DNA from: Nepenthes gracilis
Lineage: Eukaryota > Streptophyta > Magnoliopsida > Caryophyllales > Nepenthaceae
Assembly (NCBI GenBank): GCA_033239525.1
Contig: BSYO01000014.1
Coordinates: 10,090,021 to 10,154,020 of the forward strand
DNA length: 64,000 nt
Reading direction: 5' to 3'
The number at the start of each line of letters is the position of its first letter. Position 1 is the stretch's first letter. A model generated the notes under the pieces. It was not told the DNA's origin and made no database searches. It worked only from the letters and a program-made list of their open reading frames with translations. The translations under genes and the position numbers were made by a program. Below are positions 12,061 to 24,760 of this stretch, piece after piece.

Positions 12061-13128
12061 TCTGAAGGAAAAGGCTTCCTGCTTTGACGAATAAGACCTT
12101 TGACTTTTGATCAAAGAATCTTTGACTTTAAGATGATTAAAGGTTATGGATTTCAACTGATGAAGTTAAGAACAAAGGCTTTAAGAACAAGAAAAATGTA
12201 TTAATCCGAACAGCAAGTGGAGCTTTATGACTTTCGACTTCCGAACTATGATGTACGGCCATGAAAAGATATGAACCATGAACCGAGTCTCCCTTAAACT
12301 TGCTGTTAAAAGATGGATGAAGGATATTGGAGTGACACTCGAGGATTGCCTCCTGGGCCACGGGATGGGACTTTCTGATGGCATAAGAACTATGGACTAC
12401 GGCCCCGTATGCTGGGTTAAAGGCATTACCTCCCGCCCCGGGGAGCATAATGAGGGGATACGGCTTTAGGTTGTGGGGTTACACACAATCCGTCCTCGAT
12501 GTTGTCCGCCCCCGTCCGGTCCCTAAAGATGATAAGAATTTTAAATGGTTTTATGAGTTTTAAAAAAGACAAGATAATGAGAAAAATATTAAGAAAATTC
12601 CGAACTAAAGACGTGATGGTTTTCGTACGGTAAGTTATGTTCGCTTATATATATATATATGTTTATGTTCTCTATTTTCTGCATGTGAGTATTTTGTTGG
12701 GCTTTGTAGCTCACTCTTGTTGTTTTCAGATGACGAAAGGCTCATGGAGGACGAAGTTGAGTAGGACCTTATGGTGCAGCCAAATAGTTCGGTTGGCCGG
12801 AGCTGATTAAATGAAGAGCTTGTTTAATTATTTTGATGTTTTGTGGAGACTTGTAAAATTGTTCCGCTGTGTTAACTTATCAATGTTAGCATGTTTCTGT
12901 GTTATGAATAAAAGTTATAATTTTTAGTAAGTATCTCAGGGCAATTAGGTCCGGCTAACATTAGAGTTGGCCGGACAAGTTTGAATTCAAACCGGTGGGC
13001 CAGCTTTATACAGTCCGGCCTCGTGAGATCCTGTGTGAAAGAAAAGAAATAAATTTTATGTCCAGTAATATTGTTTACTTTTAGTCCTGACGGCAACTGT
13101 ATGGTGTAATTAAGTACGGGCCGTCACA

Positions 13129-15021
13129 TATACAGATTTGAGAAAACATATAGCGGAAGTAGAACTATAAACCTGCGGAAGAAATATTTCCTGTTTCATC
13201 ACCTACATGACATACATTTCATATACAGGATCCATGTATACAAAATCCATCTACAAAATTAGGCAATTACATTCAAACTGTATCTTTCCAAGATTCTCCA
13301 AAAGTCTTCAAGTTAAACTATAAATTACTCTCTTTCATATGGTACCAACTCTACAGTCTTATCTGGAGGAAAAAATAATAAACAGTGAGTCAAAACCCTA
13401 TAAGGTATCAAAACATGTAGAATATAATATTTAGATGCAGAACATAAATGTAGAAAGTCATAAGAACTATCAAGGAATAGGAACATATATGAAAATTATG
13501 AGAACACTCAGTTCGATATAAACAGGTTTTGATAATTATAGTTCATTCTTTCATGCCAAACATAATTACGTTAGAACAGAAAAACCACGATATTATCAAA
13601 AGAATAGAAGCATTTACAGAAAGCAGGAAAAAAGCATAATTCTATTTAAACACTTATCAGAATCCATAAAACAGTTCCAAATTTCATTTGTTCTTCAGAA
13701 ATTCTAGTTCGATATTCTAGGGATCCATTTAGTATACTCTACTATCCGAAGGACGAATAATTGATGATAAATTATATTCATTCCACACAATCAAAGGCCG
13801 ATAGTTTGATAGTATACATTTCTATTTGATAGTTTGATGGTTCGATAGTATCCTCGATTACCATAACCGTAACGTTCTAAGGTATGCTGAAGAACCTTAT
13901 CTAACTGTACGATAGTTCTAGGTCCGATTTTCTCACTGATTAATTCAATTAAATGCATTTGCTTAGAATTCCATAACCAATATTTCATCATATTTAATGG
14001 CCAAGTCTAAGTTTTATTCAATTACTCTTTTAGACGATTTCAGAGGTTTTCATAGTTTGACAATACAGTTTCATATAGAGTTTTCAAATATAAATCATTC
14101 GATAAACATTACAAGGCAACAATTGACATTTAAATCATCAAAATTCCATGTTTCCAATATGATTTTCTAAATTTTCGTTCTAGGGTTCCATAGAAAACTT
14201 CCAGGCTTAAATCAAACATCAAACACATGTTTATTCATGAAATCGATACTATAATTCCAAATACACATACAAAATCATGCAGTTAAACCAAAAACCCCCA
14301 ATTGTTCGAGCTAGGATTTGCACTAAACTATCTAGACACGAAATGGAGGAAAAAAGTGAGCCAAATCACGAAATCGGAGTTATTAATCACAATATACATG
14401 CATAAATATGAAATCTAGTCCAAAAGTCAAAAGATTCATTCATTAGTCATGTCAAGTATCGAAGAACTAGAGATTTAGAGCATAAATCATGAAATGGAGA
14501 TATTCAAAAGCGGTAAAAACAGAAAACGAGGTCTGAGGTGCACTTGCCTGAACCCGATCTAGTGTTACTTTTATCTGAATCGGAGTAAAGCACCCAGATT
14601 CCTCTTTCTCTCTTCCCCTTTCCCTCTTCTCTCCCTCCGTTCTCTGCTGGGACATTGCAAAATGCTGAAGAAATCGCACACGGGCCCTTAATATCAGTCG
14701 GGGCGCTCGAGTGTGCCTTGAGCGCTCTTCGAGCGCTCCCTTTTCGCAAATGTGTGCTCGATGGGGCGCTCGAGCTACCATTGAGAGCCCTTCTCGTACC
14801 CATACGCCGCCCCCACCTTGCCTCGAGCGATCCTTGCGCAGTCCCTTGCACAAAATTGCGCCTCACCGGCGCTTGAGCACACGTCAAGCGCCGGTCCCCC
14901 TTTGACCGGTTTCGCTCATTTTTACTTCGGTACCAAATTTTTCACTATATTTAAACCTAAATATGATTTTTATTCACATAATTATCCCATAATCATCACA
15001 TTTTGAGGTCGGGATCTTACA
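13129..15021 (-). mobile_element. Larger part of the 3' LTR of the 9699-20724 element
   Basis: Minus strand begins TGTAAGATCCCGACC at 15021 and continues to the nested solo LTR. It aligns to 18830-20724. It holds a cluster of GAGCGCTC-type palindromes (14702-14890), a TTCAG|GCAAGTG donor-like site at 14548/14547, a CCTCCAG|AT acceptor-like site at 13363/13362 and a frame ending ELVPYERE-stop at 13325. The Arg/Glu-rich frames at 14467-14887 come from the purine tract and are not convincing proteins. Confidence 0.8.
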
Positions 15022-18000
15022 CTCTCCCCCACTTATAGAAATTTCATTCTCAAAATTTAACGATCATCCAGTTTTATAATTCAAAAAAAACCTTCCTAAC
15101 ATCTCCAAATCATTCTCAAATTAAGGTAGTTACCTTGAAAAACCTTAAATTTTTAAATTGTCCTGATCTTTAGTACCTGACTCATTCTATACTTATCTGA
15201 ATTCATCAAATCCGAAAACAAATCCAATTCATTAACTATTTCCTGATTTGGCTCTAAACATTAAACAGGTTATAAATGCCACACTTCTATCTATACTAAG
15301 CCTCATATTTGGAGCATTCTCCTCGAATTTCAAAATTTAGCTCTTAATATATACGGCCTAATAATCTGATTACTTCTGCTACGCACTTTAATCAAATCAT
15401 CCAACTTTTCAATCATCTGATTACCATTTACTATCACATTTTTAACCTAACATCCCAGTTCCTTTACCGAGTTCGGTTAAGATTTCGATATAAATTTCAA
15501 ATTAAAATCAAGTATCTAAGACAGGATACTTTACATCCTCCACATTTCGTTAGTATGTCATCAAATCGACATTTTTATGAGATACATTTTTCATTTCGAA
15601 CACCTAATTTACGCAATAACCTTGATGAAAACCGATTTTAAGATAGCCATAACACCAAAAATAATCTTCACAGATCCTCAATTCACCACAGAACAAAATT
15701 TCTAACTATAACAACCGTCAAAATTTCAATACAATTCTAGATCATTACCTTAAATTTTTAAGATTTTAACAATCAGCAACCTCAAAATTTTAAAATTCCT
15801 ACACTAAGCAATTTCAGATCTTGTTGGCATACCAATAAGCCCATTGATTAATCCTGAACACATCCTCCATAATCATCATTAGTGGATCATTCTCACACAA
15901 ATCCACAGGGGTTTTCTCATCTCAAAACTTTATAGTCCCAACATTTAGAACATAATTCTACTTTCCAACTCAGAATGTGATTTCCTATTACCCGAAGAAA
16001 TCGACCTTATCCACAATTTCCTTTCTCGTTTCCTACGAAACACCAAATGCATATCAAATCTATAAATATTTAACATCCATTACTAGAACAAATGCTCATT
16101 TTCTCTCAAAATATCAAAATTCATCTACATACTCCTTAGACAAGTCTATCCATTTACAATTTTTAAAGTCATCTTTTATCATAACATAACCATTTTGACC
16201 ATTAATTTATTAGACAAAACCATCTCTCAAAGCAATACTTACAAATTCCCAAACCCAGACTTCTAATTGCTGATCCCAGCCAATGGAAAAGCAATTCTAA
16301 TTTAGAATTCCACTCCCACTTATCCCAAAGGTATCAATCCACAAATGATACGGGAAAACATAATTCTAGAGTTTCCTTAATGATTATCAGGGCTCATCAT
16401 CACAATTCTTAAAATTATCAAATCAGAGTTCTTTCCAAGGCAATTCTATATATTCCCGAATGGGAACTTCTAACATCAACTATCAATCTTAACATTCACC
16501 TTCCTCGAATACACTGAGATCCACCAATTGCAGTTCTCAATTTTTAGATTTGCTAGACATTAATTTCCTCCCAAGACATCATCCATAATTTTTCAAGATA
16601 AGGACCTTATTATAAAATTTTCAATCATGAGGGAAAATAAGTTCAAACTACAGGTTCCTCCCCCACTTTACTCATATTGATGCAAAATGATAAGATTCTA
16701 ATCTTCTTCAGGAACATTACCACCTGTGCTAACTTACTTAGCAACTTGCTTGGCCTATTAGTTAATTCCTACTTTCAAAAGGCCTTAAATCTCCTTCAAC
16801 AGCTTCTAACCGATACACTTCCGATTTTGCACAAATCCTGAGAGAGACAAATGCCAATTTCAATTGCCTCTAATCCGCCCATTATATCAGTTTGGCTTGG
16901 TCTTTGCCTCCAAATATATATGTTCCTCAAAATTTTCATAGCTAAATTCTCAAAATGGTCATTTACTGACTTAAAAAAGGGTAGTCTATTTTCAAATTAG
17001 ACTCAATATCTATCCTCAATTCGATCAACTTTGCCTATCATTCAGAACGTATAACCTAATTACAGGGCATCATATCTTTTCGATGCAAATTACATAAATA
17101 TCCTCGAGTATCTTTTCAATACTAAAAGGATTCCCACTACTGAAAGATAAATTTCAGATCATCAGTTCTACTTATTCGCCATATCAACCAAATGAAACAA
17201 ACATTCCTTTTTTTAGTCGAATACTCATCGAACTACTTGTCACAATTCTCAATTACCAACAAAACTTCAACATTTAGCAACTTAATATTTTATTATCAAG
17301 CGAATTTATTTATTCCAGTAGGACTACTCAATTTTACAAAAAACTGACTGAAACCCAAGGGTTTTACCGTTCGATCAACATCAAACAAAATCACAGGGGC
17401 TTTTCTTTCATATTTTCATAATGATACTTGTTCCAATAGCGGGACCGGTTCGTAGTGATCTTTCACCTATCTTATGGATATTTCAATCTCAGATACTCCC
17501 AATCATCAAATCATTAACTTCTGATTATTTTAAAGTTCACCAAATATCCTCATCGATTATACTTGAATCCTCAATATCATTTCCAATCTTGGCACAACCT
17601 CAACATCTATATTCGTCAATCAAATAGGAAAATCTTCTCTTTAATAGTTTCCTCAAATTTTTTCATCTACTTAATAACTCTCTAGGTGTGGTATAATATG
17701 CCATCTATATTTAACACACACCTCATTACATAACTTGTAAGCACCATTATATTAGTTTTATTACTTCTTTCGCAATTCATCCAAGACACGAGCCTAATTA
17801 CAATTCAGATTATTCCTTTCAAAATTATTAGTTCTAGTGTGGCAATTTGCCATCCAGATCATATTAATACTTCATCAAGATTAATTTATTCACAAATCCC
17901 AACCGGACTTCGAAACCCATAATCTCTTCAGACAAGGATTGCCCCTCAGGGGTTGTCATCCTCAGGTTTCAGTCTGGAATCTTAGAACACATATAAACTT

Positions 18001-18463
18001 ATTCCCATGTCATCATCCATGACTGGTTTCATCTTCCGACCATCCCAGAAACATCCTAAGAGATGAGGCATGATACTAAGGATCCCACGATCAGCCTTGC
18101 CTTATCTTAATTAGCTGAACTTTATCTAGACAATCAAGAGCCTTAGTTACTTTCTTTAATACATTAAGCTCAACTTATCATCAATCCAAACGTTGAGCAA
18201 CTCGAACGCTCCTATCATTACTCAACTATAATTGGTTTCATCTGAACTTCCAACTCGATTCGATTTGCCTCAACCTGAAATCAATATCATTCCGCATAAT
18301 CACTAAGTTTCAGTCTATTTCTGACCTACTTAGGCTAGCCAGGATGCCTAGGACCTAATCATTCTATGTCTATGCCTATTGATTCAATCAGTCAGAATCA
18401 TTTTCTAAACTTTCGCTTACAATTCAGATTATTTTTACGTTATCTCGTTTTTTTGATACCAAT
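15022..18463 (-). mobile_element. Internal region of the same element, heavily decayed
   Basis: The left edge on the minus strand reads AAATTTCTATAAGTGGGGGA just before the LTR, the usual polypurine end of chromovirus internal DNA. The right edge carries ATTGGTATCAAA (18455-18466) as primer-binding site. Between them no frame exceeds about 70 codons and I recognise no gag or pol motif. The A/T richness and lack of frames point to long decay or a non-autonomous element. Confidence 0.6.
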
Positions 18464-20724
18464 TGTGACGGAATGATTTTTTTTTTATCCTCAAAATTTT
18501 TTGTCATTACAAAAAATAAGAACAGAAGCCTAAATCCAAACTTAAGGTTTTAGGTAAAAAAAAGGTCATAATTTCTTCTAAATTAGGCAAAACCGAATAC
18601 AAACAACTTGTATATAATAACCTGTACAGAACATTCCCGATATCCAATACTCAAACTTATGACCACAACACAAACATAGGACTAGAACAAGCACACAACT
18701 AACCAAATATTATAATCTACATCCTATAACACACATTCATAGGATCACAAGGTCATATCCATCCATAGCTTTAATTTATCCATCCTATGCACTATACCGA
18801 AAACATATAAGAGATGTCATCTAGGACCTATATAGAATCCAGAAAACATATAGAGGAAGTAAAACTATAAACTTATGGAAGCAATATTTTCTGTTTCATC
18901 ACATACATGACATACATTTCATATACATGATCCATGTATACAATATCCATCTACAAAATTAGGCAATTACATTCAAACTGTATTTTTTTAATATTTTCTA
19001 AAATACTTCAGGTCTCCAAAAGTTTTCAGGTTAAACTTTAAATTACTCTCTCTCGTTTGATACCAACTCTACAATCTCATATGGAAAAAAAATAGTAAAT
19101 AATGAGTCAAAACCCAACAATGTACGAAAACATATAGAATATAATACTCAGATGTAGAACATAGATGCAGAAGGTCATAAGAACTATTAAGGAATAGGAA
19201 CATATATAGAAATTATGAGGAAGCCTAGTTCGATATAAACAAGTTTCGATAATCACAGTTCTTGCTTTCATGCCAAACATAATTACGTTAGAACAAAAAA
19301 AAATTACGATATTATCAAAAGAATAGAAGCATTTATAGAAAGTAGGAAAAAAGCATAATTCTATTTAAATATTTATCAAAATCCACAAAACAGTTCCAAA
19401 TCTCATTTGTTCTTCAAAAATTCTAGTTCGATATCTAGGGACCCATCTAATGTACTCTACTTGCCAAAGGATGAATAATCGATAATAGATTGTATTCATT
19501 CCACACAGTCAAAGGCCGATAGTTTGATAGTTTGATAATATACATTTTTATTTGATAGTTCAATAGTTTGATGGTATCCTCGATTACCGTAACTGTAATA
19601 TTCTAAGACATGTCGGAGAACCTTATCTAACCGTATGATAGTTCTAGGTCTAATTTTCTCACTGATTAATTCATTTAAATGCATTTCCTCATAATTCCAT
19701 AACCAAAATTTCATCATATTTCATGGCCAAGTCCAAGTTTCATTAAGTTACTCTTTCAGACGATTTTAGAGGTTTCCATAATTCGATAATACAATTCCAT
19801 GTAGAGTTTTCAAATACAAACCATTCGATAAATATTACTGGGCAACGATTAACATTTAAATCATCAAAATTCAAGTTTCCAACACGATTTTCCAAATTTT
19901 TGTTCTAAGGTTCCATAGAAAACTTCCGGGCTTAAATTGAACACCAAACATATGTTTATTCATAAAATCAATACCATAATTCCAAATACACATACAAAAT
20001 CATGCATTTAAACCAAAAACTCTCAATTTTTCGAGCTAGGATTTGCACTATACTGTCCAGATACAAAACGGAGGCAAAACGTGAGCTAAATCATGAAATT
20101 AGAGTTATTAATCACAATATACATGCACAAACATGAAATCTAGTCCAAAAGTCACAAGAATCATTCATTATTCATGTCAAATATCGAAGAACTAGAGATT
20201 TAGAGTATAAATAAGGAAATGGAAATATTTAAAAGCAGTAAAAACAAAAAATGAGGCCCGAGGTACACTTGCCTGAGCCCGATCTATTATTTTTTTACCT
20301 GGATCGGAGTAGAATGGCCAAATTCCTCTTTCTCTCTTCCCCTTTCCCTCTTCTCTCCCTCCATTCTCTACTGGGACGTTGCAAAATGCTGAAGAAATTG
20401 TGCATGACCCCTTTAATATCATTTGAGGCGCTCGAGCGCGCTTGAACGGCTCCCTTTACACAAATTCATGCTCGATGGGGTGCTCAAGCGGCCTTCTCGT
20501 ACCATACGCCGCCCCCGCCTTGCCTTGAGCGATCCTTGGGTGGTCCCTTGCGCAAAATTACACCTTACCGGAGCTTGAGCACACGTCAAGCGCTGGTCCC
20601 CCATTTGGCCGATTTCGCTCCTTTTTATTTCGGTACCAAATTTTTCATTGTATTTAAACCAAAATATAATTTTTATCCACATAATTATTCCATAATCATC
20701 ACATTTTGGGGTTGGGATCTCACA
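18464..20724 (-). mobile_element. 5' LTR of the same element, 2,261 bp
   Basis: Minus strand starts TGTGAGATCC at 20724 and ends ..CCGTCACA at 18464, beside the primer-binding site. It has the GAGCGCTC cluster at 20425-20590, a weak TATA (GATATTAAAG near 20420), CTCAG|GCAAGTG at 20273/20272, and a frame ending LVSNERE-stop at 19043. Here the acceptor reads CAT instead of CAG, so it is mutated. Confidence 0.8.
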
Positions 20725-21345
20725 ATTAAGAATGAAGGAAGTGTTTATTTTGCAAGGTAATGATTTTACTTGCCTCAATTTCGTGATCGACAACGACAGC
20801 TTCCTTTGGCTTCGTGGGTTCTCCTTCTCCCTCGTTCCTTCTCCTTCCCTAACTCTAATTCTGCCTTATATAAGGAGGAGAAGCCGATTAGGGTTTGCCC
20901 AAAGTTTCCATATGGGCCTCAATCTCCTTCCTCCCCCACCTCGCCTTCCTTATTCCCCCATTTCCCTCTTCTTCCTTCTCCTTCCTTTTTCTTTTCTTTC
21001 TTCTCTTCTTTCCTCCTTTCTTTTTCTCTTTCCTCCTTTCTTTTTCTTTCTGTCTTTTTCTTTTTCTTAAGCCGATCCTTTCCTTCTCTTCTTATTTATT
21101 ATTTATTATTATTATTATTATATTATTATTATCAAGTATTATTATTATTCTTATTATACCTAAATAATTTAATTCCACTAATTACTCTAAATTTAATTAA
21201 GTGGCCCACATTTATTCTTAAACCCCTTGATCTAAATATTTTAATTTATTGAGCCCCGTGACAGTCCAACTATCTAAATTTCAAGCTCAAGGGTGATAAA
21301 GATTAATTATCAAAATTAACTATATTAAATATTCTTGGCGTTACA
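20725..21345 (-). mobile_element. Chromovirus 3' LTR fragment next to pol
   Basis: Minus-strand LTR start TGTAACGCCAAG at 21345 follows the polypurine end of the element at 21346-25980. It aligns to 4300-4928. It has a palindromic TATA, CCTTATATAAGG (20864-20875), with TTGAG|GCAAGTAAAA at 20774/20773, about 95 bases downstream. It is cut at 20724 by the inserted element. Its continuation may lie at 9698 and leftward. Pro/Ser/Phe-rich frames are artefacts of the CTTT-rich tract. Confidence 0.75.
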
Positions 21346-21364
21346 CTCGAGTCTTATATTTCTC

Positions 21365-21809
21365 CCCCCCTTATACAAATTTCGTCCTTAAAATTTTATA
21401 TACCTCAATGAAGAAACAAATATGGGTACTTCCTATGGATCTCATCTTCTTTTTTCCACATGGCCTTTTTAAATGAATGATTTCTCTATAAAACTTTCAC
21501 CAATAGAATTACCTTTGTGTGAAATATTTAATCTCTTCTACTTAAAATCTGAACTAGTTTCTCAATATGTGCTAGGTCCTCATTTATCCTCAATGGTTCA
21601 TATTCAATAATGTATGCTAGATCATATATATATTTTTGTAACATCGACAAGTGGAATACATTGTGCACATCTCCCAAATTCGAATGTAGAACCAATTTGT
21701 AAGCCGCTTTACCAATTTTGTCCAAAATTTTAAATGGTCCAATGAATCTCGGTTTTAATTCTCTTTTAATCCCAAACCTCGAGATTCTTTTCGATGGAGA
21801 GATCTTCAA
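21365..21809 (-). pseudogene. Integrase C-terminus and chromo-like tail
   Basis: The frame at 21528-21809 contains FGIKRELKPRFIGPFKILD, YKLVLHSNLGDVHNVFHLSM and YEPLRINEDLAHIEK, hallmark segments of the chromovirus integrase end. The following tail (KVL, stop, RNHSF.. then RKYPYLF) corresponds to the chromodomain-like block but carries stops. In active elements this part targets integration. Confidence 0.8.
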
Positions 21810-21849
21810 AATACATAATCTTCGACATGAAAACTCAACTCTGATCTCC

Positions 21850-22620
21850 TCTAATTGACATAGCTCTTTTCTCGACTTTGTACAACATTCAATCGATCAT
21901 AAATCAACCGGATCTTACCGGATGTCTCTTGAATGACCTCTGATCCCAAAAGTCTTTCATCTCCGGTCTCTTCTTAATGAATCGATGAATGATATTTTCT
22001 CCCATATAAAGACTCGAATGGGGCCACATCAATACTTGATAACTATTATTATATGTAAATTCAGCCAACAATAGATAATCATCCTAATTGCCATTCATTT
22101 CAATAATCAAAACTTTCAACATGCACCCAGAATCTAAATTGTTCATTCAGATTATCCGTTTGTTTGAGGATAATAAGTTGTACTGAATTTTAAATTAGTC
22201 CCTAATTCTTGATGTAAACTTTTTTAAAATTTAAAGACAAACCTCGAGTCTCGATTTGATATAATCGAAGCTGGCACGTTGTACAATCTGACCACTTCAT
22301 TAATATATAATCTTGCTAACCGATTTTTAGAGAACGTCATCCATATGACTAAGGAATGAGCCAACTTAGTGAACTGATCTACAATCACCCGAACATCATC
22401 ATGATTCCTTAGTGTTCTCGGTAATCCCATCACAAAATCTATTGTTATATCTTCTATTTCAAGCTAGGAGTCAACATAAGCTATAATTGGCCTGATGGCT
22501 TTTGTACTCAGCCTTCAACTGTTGTCATATCAAACATATTTTCACATAGATTGCAATTTCTCTTTTCATATTTTGCTACCAAAATATCTTCTTCAAGTCT
22601 TAGTATATCTTATTAATCGT
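21850..22620 (-). pseudogene. Integrase catalytic core remnant
   Basis: The frame at 22224-22433 reads MGLPRTLRNHDDVRVIVDQF, with the first catalytic Asp in VIVDQFTK, then ARLYINEVVRLYNVP and IISNRDSRF. In relatives the last motif is SDRDPRF; here the second catalytic Asp is Asn. Flanking pieces are frameshifted. The enzyme joined cDNA ends to host DNA; this copy could not. Confidence 0.8.
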
Positions 22621-22799
22621 AGGCAAATAGTATATTTCAATGATGAACTTTATTCATAATTTTTTCTTTCAATTTTTCAAAATCCGATACACATATTCGG
22701 TCTCAAAATCTTAAAACTCCATTGGTTGTTATGCTTGAATCCACACTAGAATTCTGATTCATATCTCCAGCAATATCCACTAAGAATGATCATCCATTT

Positions 22800-24377
22800 G
22801 TACTCCTTTGATTTTCTCTTAAATTTCTGGCTGTACTTGAAAATAGGACAATATCATCTGGTTATCTTAGGAATACCTTTTAATATCGCATTACCTCATA
22901 CACTCCAACATCTTCATTTTCTTGATCCTCAAATGAGCCATAAAACTCATTGTTTGGTGACTTAAAGTATCCACCATAATATTAGCTTTCCAAGCTGGTA
23001 CTGAATCTTGCAGTCATAATCTTTTAGAAAATACATTTATCTCCTTCATCTCATATTCAATTCCTTCTGAGAGAAAAAGTACTTAAGACTTCTATGATCC
23101 GAATATATCAAGAATTTCTCTCCATACAAATAATGTATCCAAATCTTCAATGCAAAGATCACCGTCGCTAATTCCAAATCATGTGTCTGGTAATTCCTTT
23201 CATGCATCTTTAGTCACCTCGAGTCATAGGCTATCATCAAAATACACCCAAATTTGGTCCTAGATGCATCACAATAAACCACAAATCTTTCAAATCCTTT
23301 GAGAGTTATCAAAATAGGGGTGGTCATCAAACGGTCCTTCAACTCTTGGAAATTTATTTCACAATCTTTCGACCAATCAAATTTGGCTTCTTTTCGCATT
23401 AATCAGGTTAATTGCATAGCAATTTTGGAAAATTTCTCCACAAACATTCGGTAGTATCCTGTCATTTCTAAGAAACTCCTGACTTTGGTTACAATTGTTG
23501 GTCAGTTCCAATTAATTACCACTTCGATTTTCTTAGGATTAACTGAAATATCACCCTTCAAAATAACATGGCCCAAAATATAACTTCATCAAGTCAAAAT
23601 TTACATTTCTTCAGTTTTGCATATAGATTCCTTTTTTGAAGCATTTGAAGTACAATCTTTAAATGCATTTCGTGTTTATCATAACTCCTTAAGCATATCA
23701 AAATATCATCAACGTATACCATCATGAACTTGTCAAGATATGATTGGAACACCCAATTTATCAAGTTTATAAAAGCTACAGGGTGTTAGTCAATCTAAAT
23801 GGCATTACTCAAAACTTATAATGCCCATACCTTATTCGAAAAGCTATCGTTGTTACATCTTCCTTTTTAATTTTCAATTAATGATATCCCGAACGAAGAT
23901 CAATCTTCAAAAATACTTGGGCCATTTGAAATTGATCAGATAAGTTATTTATCCTCAGCAACGGGTACTTGATCTTAATGGTGATCTTATTTAACTCTTA
24001 ATAATCTATATATAGCCATATTAGCCCATCCTTCTTTTTCATAAATAGCACTGAGGCACATCATAGAAACACACCTGACTTGATAAAACCTTTCTCCAGT
24101 AGCTCTTATAATTGTTGCTTTAATTTCTTAAACTCCAATGGTGCCATTCTGGTAAGGGGTTCGATAAAGGTGCTGCTCCAAGCATTGTTTTAATATTAAA
24201 TTCAATCTCTTGATTTGGCAATAGTCCCAATAAATCTTCTGAAAAAATATCCTCAAACTCATATATCACCAAAATATCCTTTATCGGAACATTATGACTC
24301 CCAATAGTATTCACATAAGCGAAATAGGCATGAAATCCACTTTTCATAAAATGACGAGCATGCAAAGTCGAAATCAT
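22800..24377 (-). pseudogene. Reverse transcriptase and RNase H remnant
   Basis: The RT N-terminal segment is at 24120-24377 (ISTLHARHFMKSG, then DIFSEDLLGLLPNQEIEF). The catalytic box YVDD is intact at 23705-23716 within FMMVYVDDILIC. The RT/RNase H junction at 23214-23399 has FDWSKDCEINFQELKDRL and FVVYCDASRTKFGCIL, including the RNase H Asp. Frames shift between these blocks and stops follow, so there is no functional polyprotein. Confidence 0.85.
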
Positions 24378-24525
24378 TGATGGAGATTGTTTATATATTA
24401 CTCCTTAAAAATAAAATGGTTCACATCCAAAAATTATAAAATACACCCTATTTGAAAATAATTGAAACTAGTATGATAACTTGTTAACCATTTCATGCCT
24501 AAGATTACATCAAAATCATGCATAT

Positions 24526-24760
24526 CTAAAAAATTAAATCCACTACTAACTCTAACCCATTAACCCAAACAATACATTTAGAGTATAGAATATAAGTAAC
24601 CAAAAATAATCCTATAATTGTTGACACAACTAATGTAAAATTCATGATCCTCAAGGGTGATATCAAATAATGAACAAATTTCGGTGACACAAATGAGTGT
24701 GTAGACCCCAAATTCGAAAGTACATGTGCTAAAATTTTGAAAATAGTAAGTTTACCTTAA
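24526..24760 (-). pseudogene. Retroviral-type aspartic protease remnant
   Basis: Minus strand reads VLSNLGSTHSFVSPKFV. The family motif is (F/L)DSGSTHSF; here the catalytic Asp is Asn and the Ser is Leu, so the active site is lost. Downstream (FTLVVSTIIGLFLVTYI) resembles the rest of the fold with substitutions. Confidence 0.7.

Larger units (their letters stand above)
10067..13128 (+). mobile_element. Solo LTR, 3,062 bp, TSD TATAC
   Basis: TATAC at 10062-10066 and again at 13129-13133 flank a unit that starts TATAACGACC (TG changed to TA) and ends ..CCGTCACA. The flanks join to rebuild the interrupted LTR, as comparison with 18830-18880 shows, so this is one insertion without internal DNA. 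In order it has: U3 repeats (10150-10330), TATAAATA at 10953, CAG|GCAAGA at 11048/11049, a CTCCG minisatellite (11280-12060), a G+C-richer block (12250-12520), TTGTTTTCAG|ATGACG at 12729/12730, a short frame ending EDEVE-stop at 12764, and AATAAA near 12906. Confidence 0.85.
9699..20724 (-). mobile_element. Minus-strand Gypsy element with 2.26-kb LTRs, carrying a nested solo LTR
   Basis: Structure from left to right: 3' LTR (9699-10066 plus 13129-15021, split by a solo LTR), internal DNA 15022-18463, 5' LTR 18464-20724. Both LTRs share ends (minus strand TGTRAGATCC..YCACA) and align along their length. Removing the solo LTR leaves a 3' LTR of about 2,261 bp, equal to the 5' LTR. ATTAA directly follows the right end (20725-20729) and also occurs at 9691-9695, three bases short of the left end, so the TSD is uncertain. 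The internal part is too short and too decayed to encode a polyprotein. Confidence 0.8.

Noticed and set aside
14467..14887. Two overlapping Arg/Glu-rich frames of about 127 codons
   Set aside because: They come from the purine tract of the LTR; the homologous LTR at 20192-20793 does not keep either frame.
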